Shown here: positions 8,252 to 16,279 of the stretch, one piece after another
Numbering within the stretch: position 1 is the first letter of the stretch
Layout of the letters: each line of letters starts with the position of its first letter
Assembly (NCBI GenBank): GCA_026386805.1
Contig: JAPLMX010000104.1
Location: forward strand, 1-34,150
DNA: 34,150 bases
Origin: Phycisphaerae bacterium
GTDB lineage: Bacteria; Planctomycetota; Phycisphaerae; Sedimentisphaerales; Anaerobacaceae
Reading direction: 5' to 3'
Translations under genes and position numbers: made by a program
Notes under the pieces: generated by a model
What the model was told of the DNA's origin: nothing
The model's database searches: none
Seen by the model: only the letters and a program-made list of their open reading frames with translations

Positions 8252-9841
8252 ATGCGTAGTTCAACCATAGCGTCGTGGATTGTCGCGGCGCTGGTGCTTC
8301 TCGCGCCGGCTGCCGCCCTCCGGTCTGCGTCCACTTGGCGGGGGACGTTGCGGACCGATACCATGTGGGGTCCCCAGCAGAACCCTTGCACCGTGGCGGG
8401 TGAATTGAAGGTGCCCAAGGGCCTTACGCTGACGCTTCTGCCCGGCACGATGGTTCTCTTTCAGGAAGGCGCCCGGATCGTCATCAACGGCCAATTGCTG
8501 GCCGAAGGCACGGCGACCGATCCGATCCGGTTCACGCGGGCGACCGGCGCCGCTCACTGGCTGGGCCTGCAATTCAGCCAGACGATGGAGGACAACCGGA
8601 TTGGCCACGCGCTGCTCGAATACGCCCGTACCGATGACGGAATGATCGGCCTGCAACAGTCGCGTTTGCTGCTGGAGGACGTCGAGTTCGACCACTGCGA
8701 CCGCCGCCGCATCCGGACCCTCAGCTCAAACCTGGTCGTTCGGCGTTGCCGTTTCGACGACATGTTCGGACCCGGCGAGCCGCCGACCACGGACAACATG
8801 AGTGAGAACATCTGGGGTTCCGGTATCCCCGACGGCGGCTGGCTCCTCATCGAAGAGAACGTCTTCGGCACCAACAAGGGCCACAACGACGCCATCGACT
8901 TCGATGGGCCCGCCGCGCCGAAACCCATCCCGTACATCCATAACAACACCTTCCTTGGCGGCGCCGACGACGCCTTGGACCTGGAATGCGATGCTCTCAT
9001 CGAAGGCAACCTCTTCATGAACTTCGTCAGGGACCAGTACAACAAAGCCTCCGGCGAATCCAATATTCTCTCGGCGGGGGCCGGCAAGCACTATACTCTG
9101 ACCCACAATATCTTCCTCAATTCCCAGCACATCGTGCAGGTTAAGGACGGTGCGTTTCTGACCTACGTTAACAACACCGCTGTAAACATCTCCCGCGAGG
9201 CGATCTACTTCGACCTCGGCCTGCCCGGCCGAAAGCCCGGCCGTGGGGCGGTGGTCCAGAATAGCATTTTCTGGAATATCGTCGAGGTCTTCGAAGGCAT
9301 TACGGACCAGATCGATCTGACGGTCGATCACTGCTGTATGCCCGCGCCGTGGTGCAGCTTGGGCGCAGGCAATATCTCGGCCGACCCGCTCTTTGCCAAG
9401 GCCGGCTATTGGGACCCCAATGGCACGCCGAATAACGCCAAGGATGATTTCTGGGTCGATGGCGACTACCATCTGAGGTCCCAAGCGGGTCGATGGGACC
9501 CGGCTCTCGGGCAGTGGGTCACGGACACCGTCACCAGCCCCTGCATCGACGCCGGCAACGACAGTCCCGAGTGGAAGAACGAGCTGTGGCCGCACGGCCA
9601 GCGCATCGACATGGGCGCCTATGGCGGAACGGCACAAGCAAGCATGTCACCATCGAGCGTCGGCTCACCGGCCGATCTCAACGGTGACGGCCGCGTGGAT
9701 TTCCGAGACTACAGTGCCTTTGCCGGTGGATGGCTGAACCAGGAAGCCCCGCGTCAGGGAGATCTCAATCGCGACGGCACGGTCGCTTTCACCGACCTTG
9801 CGGCCTTCACATCGTGGTGGTTATGGCCGACGCCCCGATAA
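8252..9841 (+). CDS. Secreted right-handed beta-helix protein with C-terminal dockerin-like repeat
   Basis: The 529-residue protein begins with a signal peptide (hydrophobic about residues 6-24). Residues of about 40-400 are a parallel beta-helix: repeated Asn/Asp-rich turns such as HNNTFLGGADDALDLE, IEGNLFMNF and LTHNIFLNS, as in pectate-lyase or NosD-like folds. The central segment ends with CIDAGNDSP and DMGAYGG, a pattern common before the C-terminus of such planctomycete proteins. Residues of about 473-525 hold two EF-hand-like loops, DLNGDGRVDFRDY and DLNRDGTVAFTDL, forming a type I dockerin-like module. This may bind a cohesin or simply calcium. The enzyme activity, if any, cannot be read from the sequence. 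A weak TACAAT at 8210 may be its -10 element. Confidence 0.85.
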   Translation: MRSSTIASWIVAALVLLAPAAALRSASTWRGTLRTDTMWGPQQNPCTVAGELKVPKGLTLTLLPGTMVLFQEGARIVINGQLLAEGTATDPIRFTRATGAAHWLGLQFSQTMEDNRIGHALLEYARTDDGMIGLQQSRLLLEDVEFDHCDRRRIRTLSSNLVVRRCRFDDMFGPGEPPTTDNMSENIWGSGIPDGGWLLIEENVFGTNKGHNDAIDFDGPAAPKPIPYIHNNTFLGGADDALDLECDALIEGNLFMNFVRDQYNKASGESNILSAGAGKHYTLTHNIFLNSQHIVQVKDGAFLTYVNNTAVNISREAIYFDLGLPGRKPGRGAVVQNSIFWNIVEVFEGITDQIDLTVDHCCMPAPWCSLGAGNISADPLFAKAGYWDPNGTPNNAKDDFWVDGDYHLRSQAGRWDPALGQWVTDTVTSPCIDAGNDSPEWKNELWPHGQRIDMGAYGGTAQASMSPSSVGSPADLNGDGRVDFRDYSAFAGGWLNQEAPRQGDLNRDGTVAFTDLAAFTSWWLWPTPR

Positions 9842-9984
9842 GGATCTTGCTCACAGATCCGCTCGCCTGCGTCAACAGCAGAATCCGCCGAATGGAGTCC
9901 TCCGGCCGGTTCTCCAAGAGCCCGGCAGGCATGGAGGAATGATGCCGCGCGAGTGAAGAACTCCTCTGGGGGGGATTTTCCATT

Positions 9985-10012
9985 TTGTTCTTTCGGTTTC
10001 TTGCTCTATGAT
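9985..10012 (+). promoter_or_regulatory. Promoter of the AMP-ligase gene
   Basis: TTGTTC (9985-9990), a 16-bp spacer and TATGAT (10007-10012) resemble a sigma-70 promoter. The -10 box covers the upstream in-frame ATG at 10008, which supports translation starting at 10044 instead. Confidence 0.45.
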
Positions 10013-10043
10013 GAAGCCTCGATCTGTGACTGAGGTGGATGAC

Positions 10044-11849
10044 ATGAAGATCGCCTTGAAGTATCGCAACTTGATCGAGCTCTTCAACCGGTCGCTGGCG
10101 GCGGTGACCGATCTTGACAGACTTTGCGTGGAGATTCTGCGCACCGACCGCCACGAGACGCTGACATTTCGACAGTTGCAAGAGCGGGTGCGGGCCTTTG
10201 CGACCTGGCTGATTCACGATTCGGGCCTGAGCCGGGGCGACAAGGTTGCGATCCTCAGCAAGAACCGGACGGATTTCGACGTCGCCCTGTGGGGTGCGAT
10301 TTTGGCCGGGAGCGTCCCCGTCTTGATCGATCCCGAGCGCGGGGCGCATGGCGTGATCTCGCACCTGCAGGCAACGGATACCCGCTGCTTAGTCATGGCC
10401 GACGATTACGAACACCAGGAGGCCCGCGAGGAGTTGGTTCAATTCGGCCACACGCACCATCTCCGGGTCGTCATGATGACCGATGAGCCGCTCGGCAGTA
10501 CGAGCCCGGTGGACGCCGAGGCGTTGGAGGACATCGAGAGCCGGACGGACCCTGATGACACCGCCGTGATTCTGTGCACCTCCGGCACGACGGGCGACCC
10601 CCGCGAGGTGGAGCTGACCCACGTCAATTTGGTTGCCAACCTCCAGGGCTCGGTGCAAAAGGTCGATCTCGGCCCAGACGACGTCCTGGGCCATATCCTG
10701 CCGCCGCACCATTCCTTTGGCATGACCGTGGGCAAGTTCTTGCCTTTGCTCGCGGGTGCGACGAGCATCTACACGAACAAGTATCGCGAGGTGTCCGACC
10801 TCATTCGCGAGAGGGGCGTCACCATCTTCATCGCCATCCCGGCGCTGTACACCACGCTGGCCAAGAAGCTGGAAGATGGGATCAACAGGCAAAAAAAGGA
10901 CAGCCGGATCGTCGCATTGCTCGACCGCTTCGCCCCCGGATACCTGGGCAAGAAGATCCGGCAAAAGCAGGGCTGGACCCGGGTTCGTTTCTTCCTTTCG
11001 GGGGCCGCGCCGATGCCGCGCTGGGTGCTCGAAGTCCTGTGGCGGCGGGGCTTCAAGATGTACGAGGGCTACGGCACGACGGAGAATTCCCCGGTCTACG
11101 GCTTCAATGAGCGGCTCGATACGCTCGGCTCGGTCGGCCAGCCGATCAACAGTCTGAGCGTCAAGATCGTGGACGAGGAAAACCGCGCACTGGCGCCGCA
11201 CGTACGCGGCGAAATCTGTCTGGGCGGACCCTGCATCGCCAAGGGCTACTACAAGAACCCGAAGGCGACGGAGGCCGTCATCGACAAAGATGCCCAGGGG
11301 ACCCGCTGGCTGCACACGGGCGATCTCGGCTGCTTGGACGAGGGAGGCAACCTCTATATCACCGGCCGCAAGAAGTACCTGATTATTCTGCCCGGCGGCA
11401 AGAACGTCAACCCCGAGCGGGTCGAGACGGCCCTGTCCGAGGCCCGATTCGTCAAGGAAGTCCTCGTTGTGCCCACCCGCCGCGAAGATGAAAACGGCCT
11501 CATGGAGGAATTGGTCCGGGCGATCGTTCAGCCGGCGTGGGAGACCCTGGAGAGCCACACCGGCCGCTCGCAGCGGGAGTTGCTCGCCGAGCCGCAGCTC
11601 GTCAAGAACCTTATATGGGAGAGCATCCGGGACTGCCAGCAGCGGAATAAGGAGCTCTCCGGTTTCGAGAAAGTCGGCGCCCATCAACTCGAAATCCTCT
11701 CGGGCGAGTTTGTCAAGACCTCGACGGGCAAAATCAAGCGCGAGCACTACATCAACCTGGAGCACCTGGAAGCCAAGCACACGCGGATCGCGGAATATGT
11801 CGCCGCGCGGGGCAGTCCAAAACCGGTCCGCGGCGCCACCGGCATCTGA
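10044..11849 (+). CDS. AMP-dependent synthetase/ligase, long-chain acyl-CoA synthetase-like
   Basis: The 601-residue enzyme belongs to the ANL adenylate-forming superfamily: it activates a carboxylic acid with ATP to an acyl-adenylate and then passes it to CoA or a carrier. The core motifs are all visible: the P-loop TSGTTGDPREVELTH (about 178-192), GYGTTE near 342, HTGDLG near 423, TGRKKYLI and the catalytic-lysine motif KTSTGKIKRE near 557. A short insertion of about 60 residues near the C-terminal hinge (after the RREDENGLMEE segment) resembles long-chain FadD/AAS-type enzymes. The start at 10044 is chosen because GAGGTGG precedes it by five bases. It stands alone, apparently monocistronic. 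The acid substrate cannot be predicted. Confidence 0.88.
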   Translation: MKIALKYRNLIELFNRSLAAVTDLDRLCVEILRTDRHETLTFRQLQERVRAFATWLIHDSGLSRGDKVAILSKNRTDFDVALWGAILAGSVPVLIDPERGAHGVISHLQATDTRCLVMADDYEHQEAREELVQFGHTHHLRVVMMTDEPLGSTSPVDAEALEDIESRTDPDDTAVILCTSGTTGDPREVELTHVNLVANLQGSVQKVDLGPDDVLGHILPPHHSFGMTVGKFLPLLAGATSIYTNKYREVSDLIRERGVTIFIAIPALYTTLAKKLEDGINRQKKDSRIVALLDRFAPGYLGKKIRQKQGWTRVRFFLSGAAPMPRWVLEVLWRRGFKMYEGYGTTENSPVYGFNERLDTLGSVGQPINSLSVKIVDEENRALAPHVRGEICLGGPCIAKGYYKNPKATEAVIDKDAQGTRWLHTGDLGCLDEGGNLYITGRKKYLIILPGGKNVNPERVETALSEARFVKEVLVVPTRREDENGLMEELVRAIVQPAWETLESHTGRSQRELLAEPQLVKNLIWESIRDCQQRNKELSGFEKVGAHQLEILSGEFVKTSTGKIKREHYINLEHLEAKHTRIAEYVAARGSPKPVRGATGI

Positions 11850-11898
11850 AGCCCTATGGGTCCCATTTGTCCCATGCGTCCTATCGGTCCTAATGATC

Positions 11899-11926
11899 TT
11901 GCAGGCGCCCGGCGGCACGGTATAAT
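11899..11926 (+). promoter_or_regulatory. Promoter of the Gfo/Idh/MocA gene
   Basis: TTGCAG (11899-11904), a 16-bp spacer and a perfect TATAAT (11921-11926) precede the start codon at 11981 by about 50 nt. Confidence 0.5.
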
Positions 11927-11980
11927 CGCCCTGGAATCAACGCCGACAAAAGCACGAGTTCTTGAAAGGAGGACCATTGA

Positions 11981-13243
11981 ATGTCACAATCACGCAAGTC
12001 ACCTGAAGCCGCCGCAACCAACCTGTCACTGACCCGCCGGGGATTCATGGCCGGGGCGGGGGCCGCCGCCGTGTCGTTCGCTATGATGGAGCCGGCTCTC
12101 GTACGCGGCTCGGCCGCTAATGCCAAGATCAACCTCGGCCTGATCGGCTGCGGCGGGCGCGGCACCTGGATCGCCAAGCTCTTCCAGCAGCACGGCGGGT
12201 ACAATATCGCCGCCGTGGCCGACTACTTCCAGGAACGCGTGGACGACGCCGGCAAGCAGCTCGAAGTCCCGGAGGCCAATCGCTTCACGGGCCTCAACGG
12301 CTACCTGAAGCTGCTGGAGAAGGTGGACGCCGTGGCGATCATCAGCCCGCCGTACTTCCATCCCGAGCAGGCGGCCGCCGCCGTCGCGGCCGGCAAGCAC
12401 GTGTATCTCGCCAAGCCCATCGCCGTCGATGTCCCGGGCTGCCAGAGCATCGGCGACAGCGGCAAAAAGGCCGCCGCGAACAAGCGGTGCTTCCTGGTCG
12501 ATTTCCAGACCCGGGTGGACCCGTTCTACATGGAGGCCCTGCGGCGGGTGCATGAGGAGAAGGCCCTCGGCATCTTCGCCTTTGGCGAGGCCACGTATCA
12601 TGCGCCCGACCCGTTTACGAGCAAATACAAGTACTGGCAGAACGACCAGGCCTCGGCTGAGGGCCGGCTCCACGCCTGGGGCCTCGACAAGGTCCTCTCC
12701 GGCGACATCATCACCGAGCAGAACATCCACACGCTGGATGTGATGAACTGGATCATGGGCGAGCCGCCGCTGTGGGCGGTCGGCACGGGCGGCCGCAAGT
12801 TCCGCCCCGTCGGGACCTGCTACGATACGTTCAGCGTGCTGTTCCAGTACGCCAACAACGTGGGCATCACGTTCAGCTCGCGGCAGTCGGACGGCTTCGG
12901 CACTCAGCCGGACGGCATCCGCAACCGCATGTTCGGGACCGAAGGCACCCTGGAGACCGAATACGGCGGCACGGTCATCATTCGCGGCAAGGGCAACCAT
13001 TTCTATCGCGGCGGCTCGTCGCCGAAGATCTACGAGGACGGCGCCGTCGCTAATATCAAGGCCTTCCACGATAATGTCACGGGCGGCAAGTTCGACAACC
13101 TGACCGTCGAGCCGAGCGTGCGCAGCAACCTGATCACGATTCTCGGCCGGACCGCCGCCTACGAGAAACGCATGGTCACCTGGGAGGATCTGCTCAAGAG
13201 CAACGAGAAGCTCGACGCCAACCTCAAGGGCGTGAAGGCATAG
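11981..13243 (+). CDS. Tat-exported Gfo/Idh/MocA family oxidoreductase
   Basis: The 420-residue protein carries a twin-arginine signal, LTRRGFM at residues 17-23 followed by a small hydrophobic stretch, so it is probably exported folded with its cofactor. The NAD(P)-binding Rossmann motif GLIGCGGRG follows at about 50-58. The family's EKP motif appears as AKP (VYLAKPIAVD, near 145), keeping the lysine. A HTLDVMNW segment near 245 supplies the usual active-site His/Asp. The family oxidises or reduces sugars, inositols or glycosidic residues; many planctomycetes have dozens of Tat-targeted members. A strong AAAGGAGG ribosome site precedes the ATG. It is followed by another Tat-signal sugar enzyme at 13348, suggesting a joint role in periplasmic carbohydrate processing. 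The substrate is unknown. Confidence 0.9.
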   Translation: MSQSRKSPEAAATNLSLTRRGFMAGAGAAAVSFAMMEPALVRGSAANAKINLGLIGCGGRGTWIAKLFQQHGGYNIAAVADYFQERVDDAGKQLEVPEANRFTGLNGYLKLLEKVDAVAIISPPYFHPEQAAAAVAAGKHVYLAKPIAVDVPGCQSIGDSGKKAAANKRCFLVDFQTRVDPFYMEALRRVHEEKALGIFAFGEATYHAPDPFTSKYKYWQNDQASAEGRLHAWGLDKVLSGDIITEQNIHTLDVMNWIMGEPPLWAVGTGGRKFRPVGTCYDTFSVLFQYANNVGITFSSRQSDGFGTQPDGIRNRMFGTEGTLETEYGGTVIIRGKGNHFYRGGSSPKIYEDGAVANIKAFHDNVTGGKFDNLTVEPSVRSNLITILGRTAAYEKRMVTWEDLLKSNEKLDANLKGVKA

Positions 13244-13347
13244 AGTGATGTGGGAAGTGCGAAGTTTGAAGTGGGAAGTGATGAGTCTCAAGGGTGAGGA
13301 AGGGATACTTCCAACCTCAAACTTGAAACTCATTGAGGAGAAGACAA

Positions 13348-14253
13348 ATGATCGATAGAGAACTCAGTCGCCGGCAGATGCTGGCGACAACGGCGTACAC
13401 AGTTGCGGGTCTGACACTCGCCACTTCGAACCTCTCAGCCGCCCAACAGGAGCAGGCACAGAAGAAGCAAAGAACCCCACCAGGCTTTCGGCTCGGCGTC
13501 TGCGACTGGACCATCAACAAGCGGTGCGATCCGGGCGCCTTGGCCCTGGCCAAGAAGATCGGGTTAGACGGGGTTCAGGTCGATTTCGGCGGTGGTCCCG
13601 ACAAGGACCCGCTCCTGTTCAACGCGGAGTTGCAGAGCCGCTACGCCGAGGAGGTCAAGGCCCAGAGCATGCGGATTGCCTCGCTCGCGATGGGCGCCCT
13701 CAACGAGGTCGCCTATAAGAGCGATCCACGCGCCGAGAAGTGGGTGGACCAGGCCATCGACGTGGCCCAGGCGATGCGGCAGCGGATCATTCTGCTGGCC
13801 TTCTTCAGCAAGGGCGATCTCAAGAACGACGCCGCCGGCACCGACGCCGTGGTCAGCAAGCTCAAGAACATCGCGTCGAAAGCCGAGAAGGCCCGCGTGA
13901 CGCTCGCCGTCGAGTCGTGGCTCAGTGCCGAGGAGCACTTGAAGATTCTCGACCGGGTCGGCTCGCCCGCCGTGCAGGTCTACTACGATGTCGCCAATTC
14001 GCACAAGATGGGCTACGACATCTACAAAGAGATTCGGACGCTCGGCCAGCAGATCTGCCAGTTCCATGCCAAGGACAACGAGCAGCTCTACGGCAAAGGC
14101 GCGATCGATTTCCAGCGCGTCCGCGCGGCGATGGACGAGATCGACTATCGCGGCTGGCTCGTGATGGAAGGTACGAACGTGTCCCTGGGCGTCGAAGAAA
14201 GCTGCCGCTACGACGCCGAGTACCTCAAGACTCTATTCCCGCGCAGGGTATAA
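13348..14253 (+). CDS. Tat-exported sugar phosphate isomerase/epimerase-like TIM-barrel protein
   Basis: The 301-residue protein begins with a Tat-like signal (SRRQMLATTAYTVAGLTLA, residues 7-25) and continues as a xylose-isomerase-like (AP endonuclease 2 family) TIM barrel. Likely metal ligands are the Glu in AVESWL, the Asp in YYDVANSH, the His in FHAKDNE and the Glu in VMEGTN, in the order expected for this family. Such proteins isomerise or epimerise keto sugars or inosose derivatives. The ATG at 13348 is preceded by GAGGAG at 13335-13340; a more upstream ATG at 13333 overlaps that ribosome site. It lies 104 nt after the oxidoreductase gene and is probably co-transcribed with it. The substrate is unknown. 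Confidence 0.85.
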   Translation: MIDRELSRRQMLATTAYTVAGLTLATSNLSAAQQEQAQKKQRTPPGFRLGVCDWTINKRCDPGALALAKKIGLDGVQVDFGGGPDKDPLLFNAELQSRYAEEVKAQSMRIASLAMGALNEVAYKSDPRAEKWVDQAIDVAQAMRQRIILLAFFSKGDLKNDAAGTDAVVSKLKNIASKAEKARVTLAVESWLSAEEHLKILDRVGSPAVQVYYDVANSHKMGYDIYKEIRTLGQQICQFHAKDNEQLYGKGAIDFQRVRAAMDEIDYRGWLVMEGTNVSLGVEESCRYDAEYLKTLFPRRV

Positions 14254-14270
14254 GACTCCCCTGAACGCTT

Positions 14271-14360
14271 GTCATCCTGAGCCGAAGGCGAAGGATCTGG
14301 CCCTCGAATTTGACGTTTCTCATGTGCGCGGGCCAGATCCTTCGCTCCGCTCAGGATGAC
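14271..14360. repeat. Inverted repeat with GTCATCCTGAGC/GAAGGATC arms
   Basis: The arms at 14271-14303 and 14330-14360 pair almost completely, enclosing a 26-nt loop. The arms begin and end with GTCATCCTGAG and its complement and contain GAAGGATCTGGCCC. It follows the isomerase stop codon by 17 nt and could act as a transcript end, though no U-tract follows; it resembles dispersed palindromes seen in many environmental bacteria. Confidence 0.8.
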
Positions 14361-14431
14361 AGACCGGGCTTGGGACCAACCGGGACACAGGGAAACGATA
14401 ACAGGTGGGAGACTGAAGAAAGGAAGGTTCG

Positions 14432-15811
14432 ATGATGAGAACGAGAAGAGGGGTCGTGATTCTTGCTGTTCTGTTCCTGACGTCGATCGCTGCAGCGACG
14501 CCGCTCGATGATTACATTGCCAAGCCCGACGCGAGCTACACCTACAGCGTCGTCCAGACGATTGACAATCCGCTGGGCAAAATCTACGTCCTCGACATGA
14601 AGTCCCAGACCTGGCGGACCGAGAAGGAAGTCAATCGCACGCTCTGGCAGCACTGGCTGACGATCATCGTCCCGAACGGCGTCACGTCGGATACGGCCCT
14701 ACTTTTCATCGACGGCGGCAGCAACGGGGGCAAGCCGCCCGCCGGCCCGGACGGCATGCTGACCCAGATTGCCCTGCAGAGCAAGACCGTCGTCGCGGAC
14801 CTGAAGATGGTGCCCAACCAGCCGCTGGTCTTCGCCGACGATCCGGGCAAGCAGCGCAACGAAGACGAGATCATCGCCTACACCTTCGACAAGTTCCTCA
14901 AGACCCAGGACCCGACCTGGCCGCTGCTGCTGCCGATGGCCAAAAGCGCGGTTCGCGCCATGGATACGATCCAGGACCACATCGCCAAAGTCGGCGGCGG
15001 CAAGCTCAAGATCAACAGCTTCGTCGTCTCCGGCGGCTCCAAACGCGGCTGGACCACCTGGCTGACCGGCGCCGTCGATAAGCGCGTCAAGGCCATCGCG
15101 CCCATCGTCATCGACGTGCTCAACATGGGCCCGCAGATGCAGCACCACTTTGCCGCCTATGGCTTCTACTCCGCGGCCATCGGCGACTACGAGCACATGA
15201 AGGTCCTCAACCGCCTGGACACCCAAGGGGGCAGCAACATCCGCAACTTCGTGGACCCCTACGAGTACCGCGACCGGTACACGATGCCCAAGTTCATTAT
15301 CAACTCGGCGGGCGACCAGTACTTCCTGTGCGACTCCGCCCAGTTCTATTTCAAGGACCTCCCGGCTCCGAAGTACCTGCTCTACAATCCCAATAGCGAC
15401 CACAGTCTCAATGGGGCGGATGCCGACAAGGCCCTGCTGGCCTGGTACACGGCGATCCTGAACAACCGCCCGCTGCCCGAGTTCTCCTGGGACATCGCCG
15501 GCGCAGGCCATACGGTTGTCACCGCCAAGACGAAGCCCACGCAGGTGAATCTGTGGACGGCAACGAACCCGAGCGCCCGGGACTTCCGCTTGGAGACCAT
15601 CGGCAAGGCCTGGAAAAGCGTGCCCCTGGCCGCCAATGACAAGGGTGCCTACGATACCGGCGTGAAGGCCCCGGAAAAAGGCTGGACGGCCTATTTCGTC
15701 GAGTTGCTCTTCGATTCCGGCTCATCCGTGCCGTACCGTTTCAGCACCGAGGTCCGGGTTATCCCCGACACGCTGCCGTTCGCCGACAAACTCAAGGCTG
15801 CGACAAAATAG
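14432..15811 (+). CDS. PhoPQ-activated pathogenicity-related family protein (alpha/beta hydrolase fold)
   Basis: The 459-residue protein has a signal peptide (hydrophobic residues about 6-22) and the features of the PhoPQ_related family: an N-terminal PLDDYIAKPDASYTY segment, FIDGGSNGG, a nucleophile-elbow-like VSGGSKRGWTTW near residue 200, and NSAGDQYFLCDSA plus PNSDHSL near the expected Asp and His of the triad. Members in Dictyostelium and Salmonella (PqaA) are poorly characterised; the fold suggests a secreted hydrolase or peptidase. AGGAAGG at 14421-14427 fits either the ATG at 14432 or the next one at 14435. In planctomycetes, this family often accompanies sugar-degrading enzymes, as here. 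The substrate is unknown. Confidence 0.88.
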   Translation: MMRTRRGVVILAVLFLTSIAAATPLDDYIAKPDASYTYSVVQTIDNPLGKIYVLDMKSQTWRTEKEVNRTLWQHWLTIIVPNGVTSDTALLFIDGGSNGGKPPAGPDGMLTQIALQSKTVVADLKMVPNQPLVFADDPGKQRNEDEIIAYTFDKFLKTQDPTWPLLLPMAKSAVRAMDTIQDHIAKVGGGKLKINSFVVSGGSKRGWTTWLTGAVDKRVKAIAPIVIDVLNMGPQMQHHFAAYGFYSAAIGDYEHMKVLNRLDTQGGSNIRNFVDPYEYRDRYTMPKFIINSAGDQYFLCDSAQFYFKDLPAPKYLLYNPNSDHSLNGADADKALLAWYTAILNNRPLPEFSWDIAGAGHTVVTAKTKPTQVNLWTATNPSARDFRLETIGKAWKSVPLAANDKGAYDTGVKAPEKGWTAYFVELLFDSGSSVPYRFSTEVRVIPDTLPFADKLKAATK

Positions 15812-15838
15812 TGACGCGTTTATACGTCGAACGGTTGA

Positions 15839-15920
15839 GATTGCCACGCTTCGCTCGCAATGACATCCAGGGTACAGTCATGTCATTGCGAGGAGCGCAG
15901 CGACGAAGCAATCTCTTCAC
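15839..15920. repeat. REP-like inverted repeat (GATTGC...CATTGCGAGGAGCG family), copy 1
   Basis: The segment GATTGCCACGCTTCGCTCGCAATGACA and its inverted partner TGTCATTGCGAGGAGCG... (from 15881) face each other across a short spacer, ending in GAAGCAATCTC. A second partial copy lies at 16091-16160. Confidence 0.75.
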
Positions 15921-15967
15921 GTTGTCTCGGGACTTGCGGAAGATGCTGCCAGAATCATAGGTGTGCT

Positions 15968-16046
15968 GGGTGCCATGCTTACGCTGGCGTAAGCATGTCT
16001 TGTCCCTCGGATGGAACATGTCTACGCGAGCGTAGACATGGCACCC
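15968..16046. repeat. Double-hairpin (cruciform) repeat
   Basis: The outer arms GGGTGCCATG (15968-15977) and CATGGCACCC (16037-16046) pair perfectly. Between them lie two separate hairpins, CATGCTTACG/CGTAAGCATG (15974-15997) and CATGTCTACGCGAGCGTAGACATG (outer ends at 16017 and 16040), giving a three-way-junction shape. No gene is seen in 15812-16279; the whole spacer is made of such repeats. Confidence 0.8.
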
Positions 16047-16090
16047 AGAACCCGACATATAGTTTCTTCCGGACACCAGCCGCGAAGCGG

Positions 16091-16160
16091 CACAACGACT
16101 CGCAATGACATAGAGTGCAGAGTTATGTCATTGCGAGGAGCGAAGCAACGAAGCAATCTC
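16091..16160. repeat. REP-like inverted repeat, copy 2
   Basis: CGACTCGCAATGACAT (from 16096) faces ATGTCATTGCGAGGAGCG (from 16125), followed by AAGCAATCTC ending at 16160. It matches copy 1 at 15839-15920 in the TGTCATTGCGAGGAGCG arm. Confidence 0.7.
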
Positions 16161-16279
16161 CTCCCGTGGTCGCGGGACTGGCGAAATGTGGCGATGTGCA
16201 GCGTAGGTTTTCAATTCACGCGTTCGGGTTTGCCTGATCGTGTGAACTGAGGATCGATTTATGACGCTTTGGCGGTAGG

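Noticed and set aside
7171..8448. 425-codon minus-strand open frame opposite the CorA-family gene
   Set aside because: It has no domain features and crosses the promoter and start regions of two plus-strand genes.
10389..11918. 509-codon minus-strand open frame opposite the AMP-ligase gene
   Set aside because: All adenylate-forming motifs lie on the plus strand; the antisense frame is a high-GC shadow.
12026..13333. 435-codon minus-strand open frame opposite the Gfo/Idh/MocA gene
   Set aside because: Shadow of a gene with a Tat signal and Rossmann motif on the plus strand.
15812..16279. Repeat spacer considered as a CRISPR array
   Set aside because: The repeats are palindromes of differing type and spacing, not regularly spaced identical direct repeats, and no cas genes are present.
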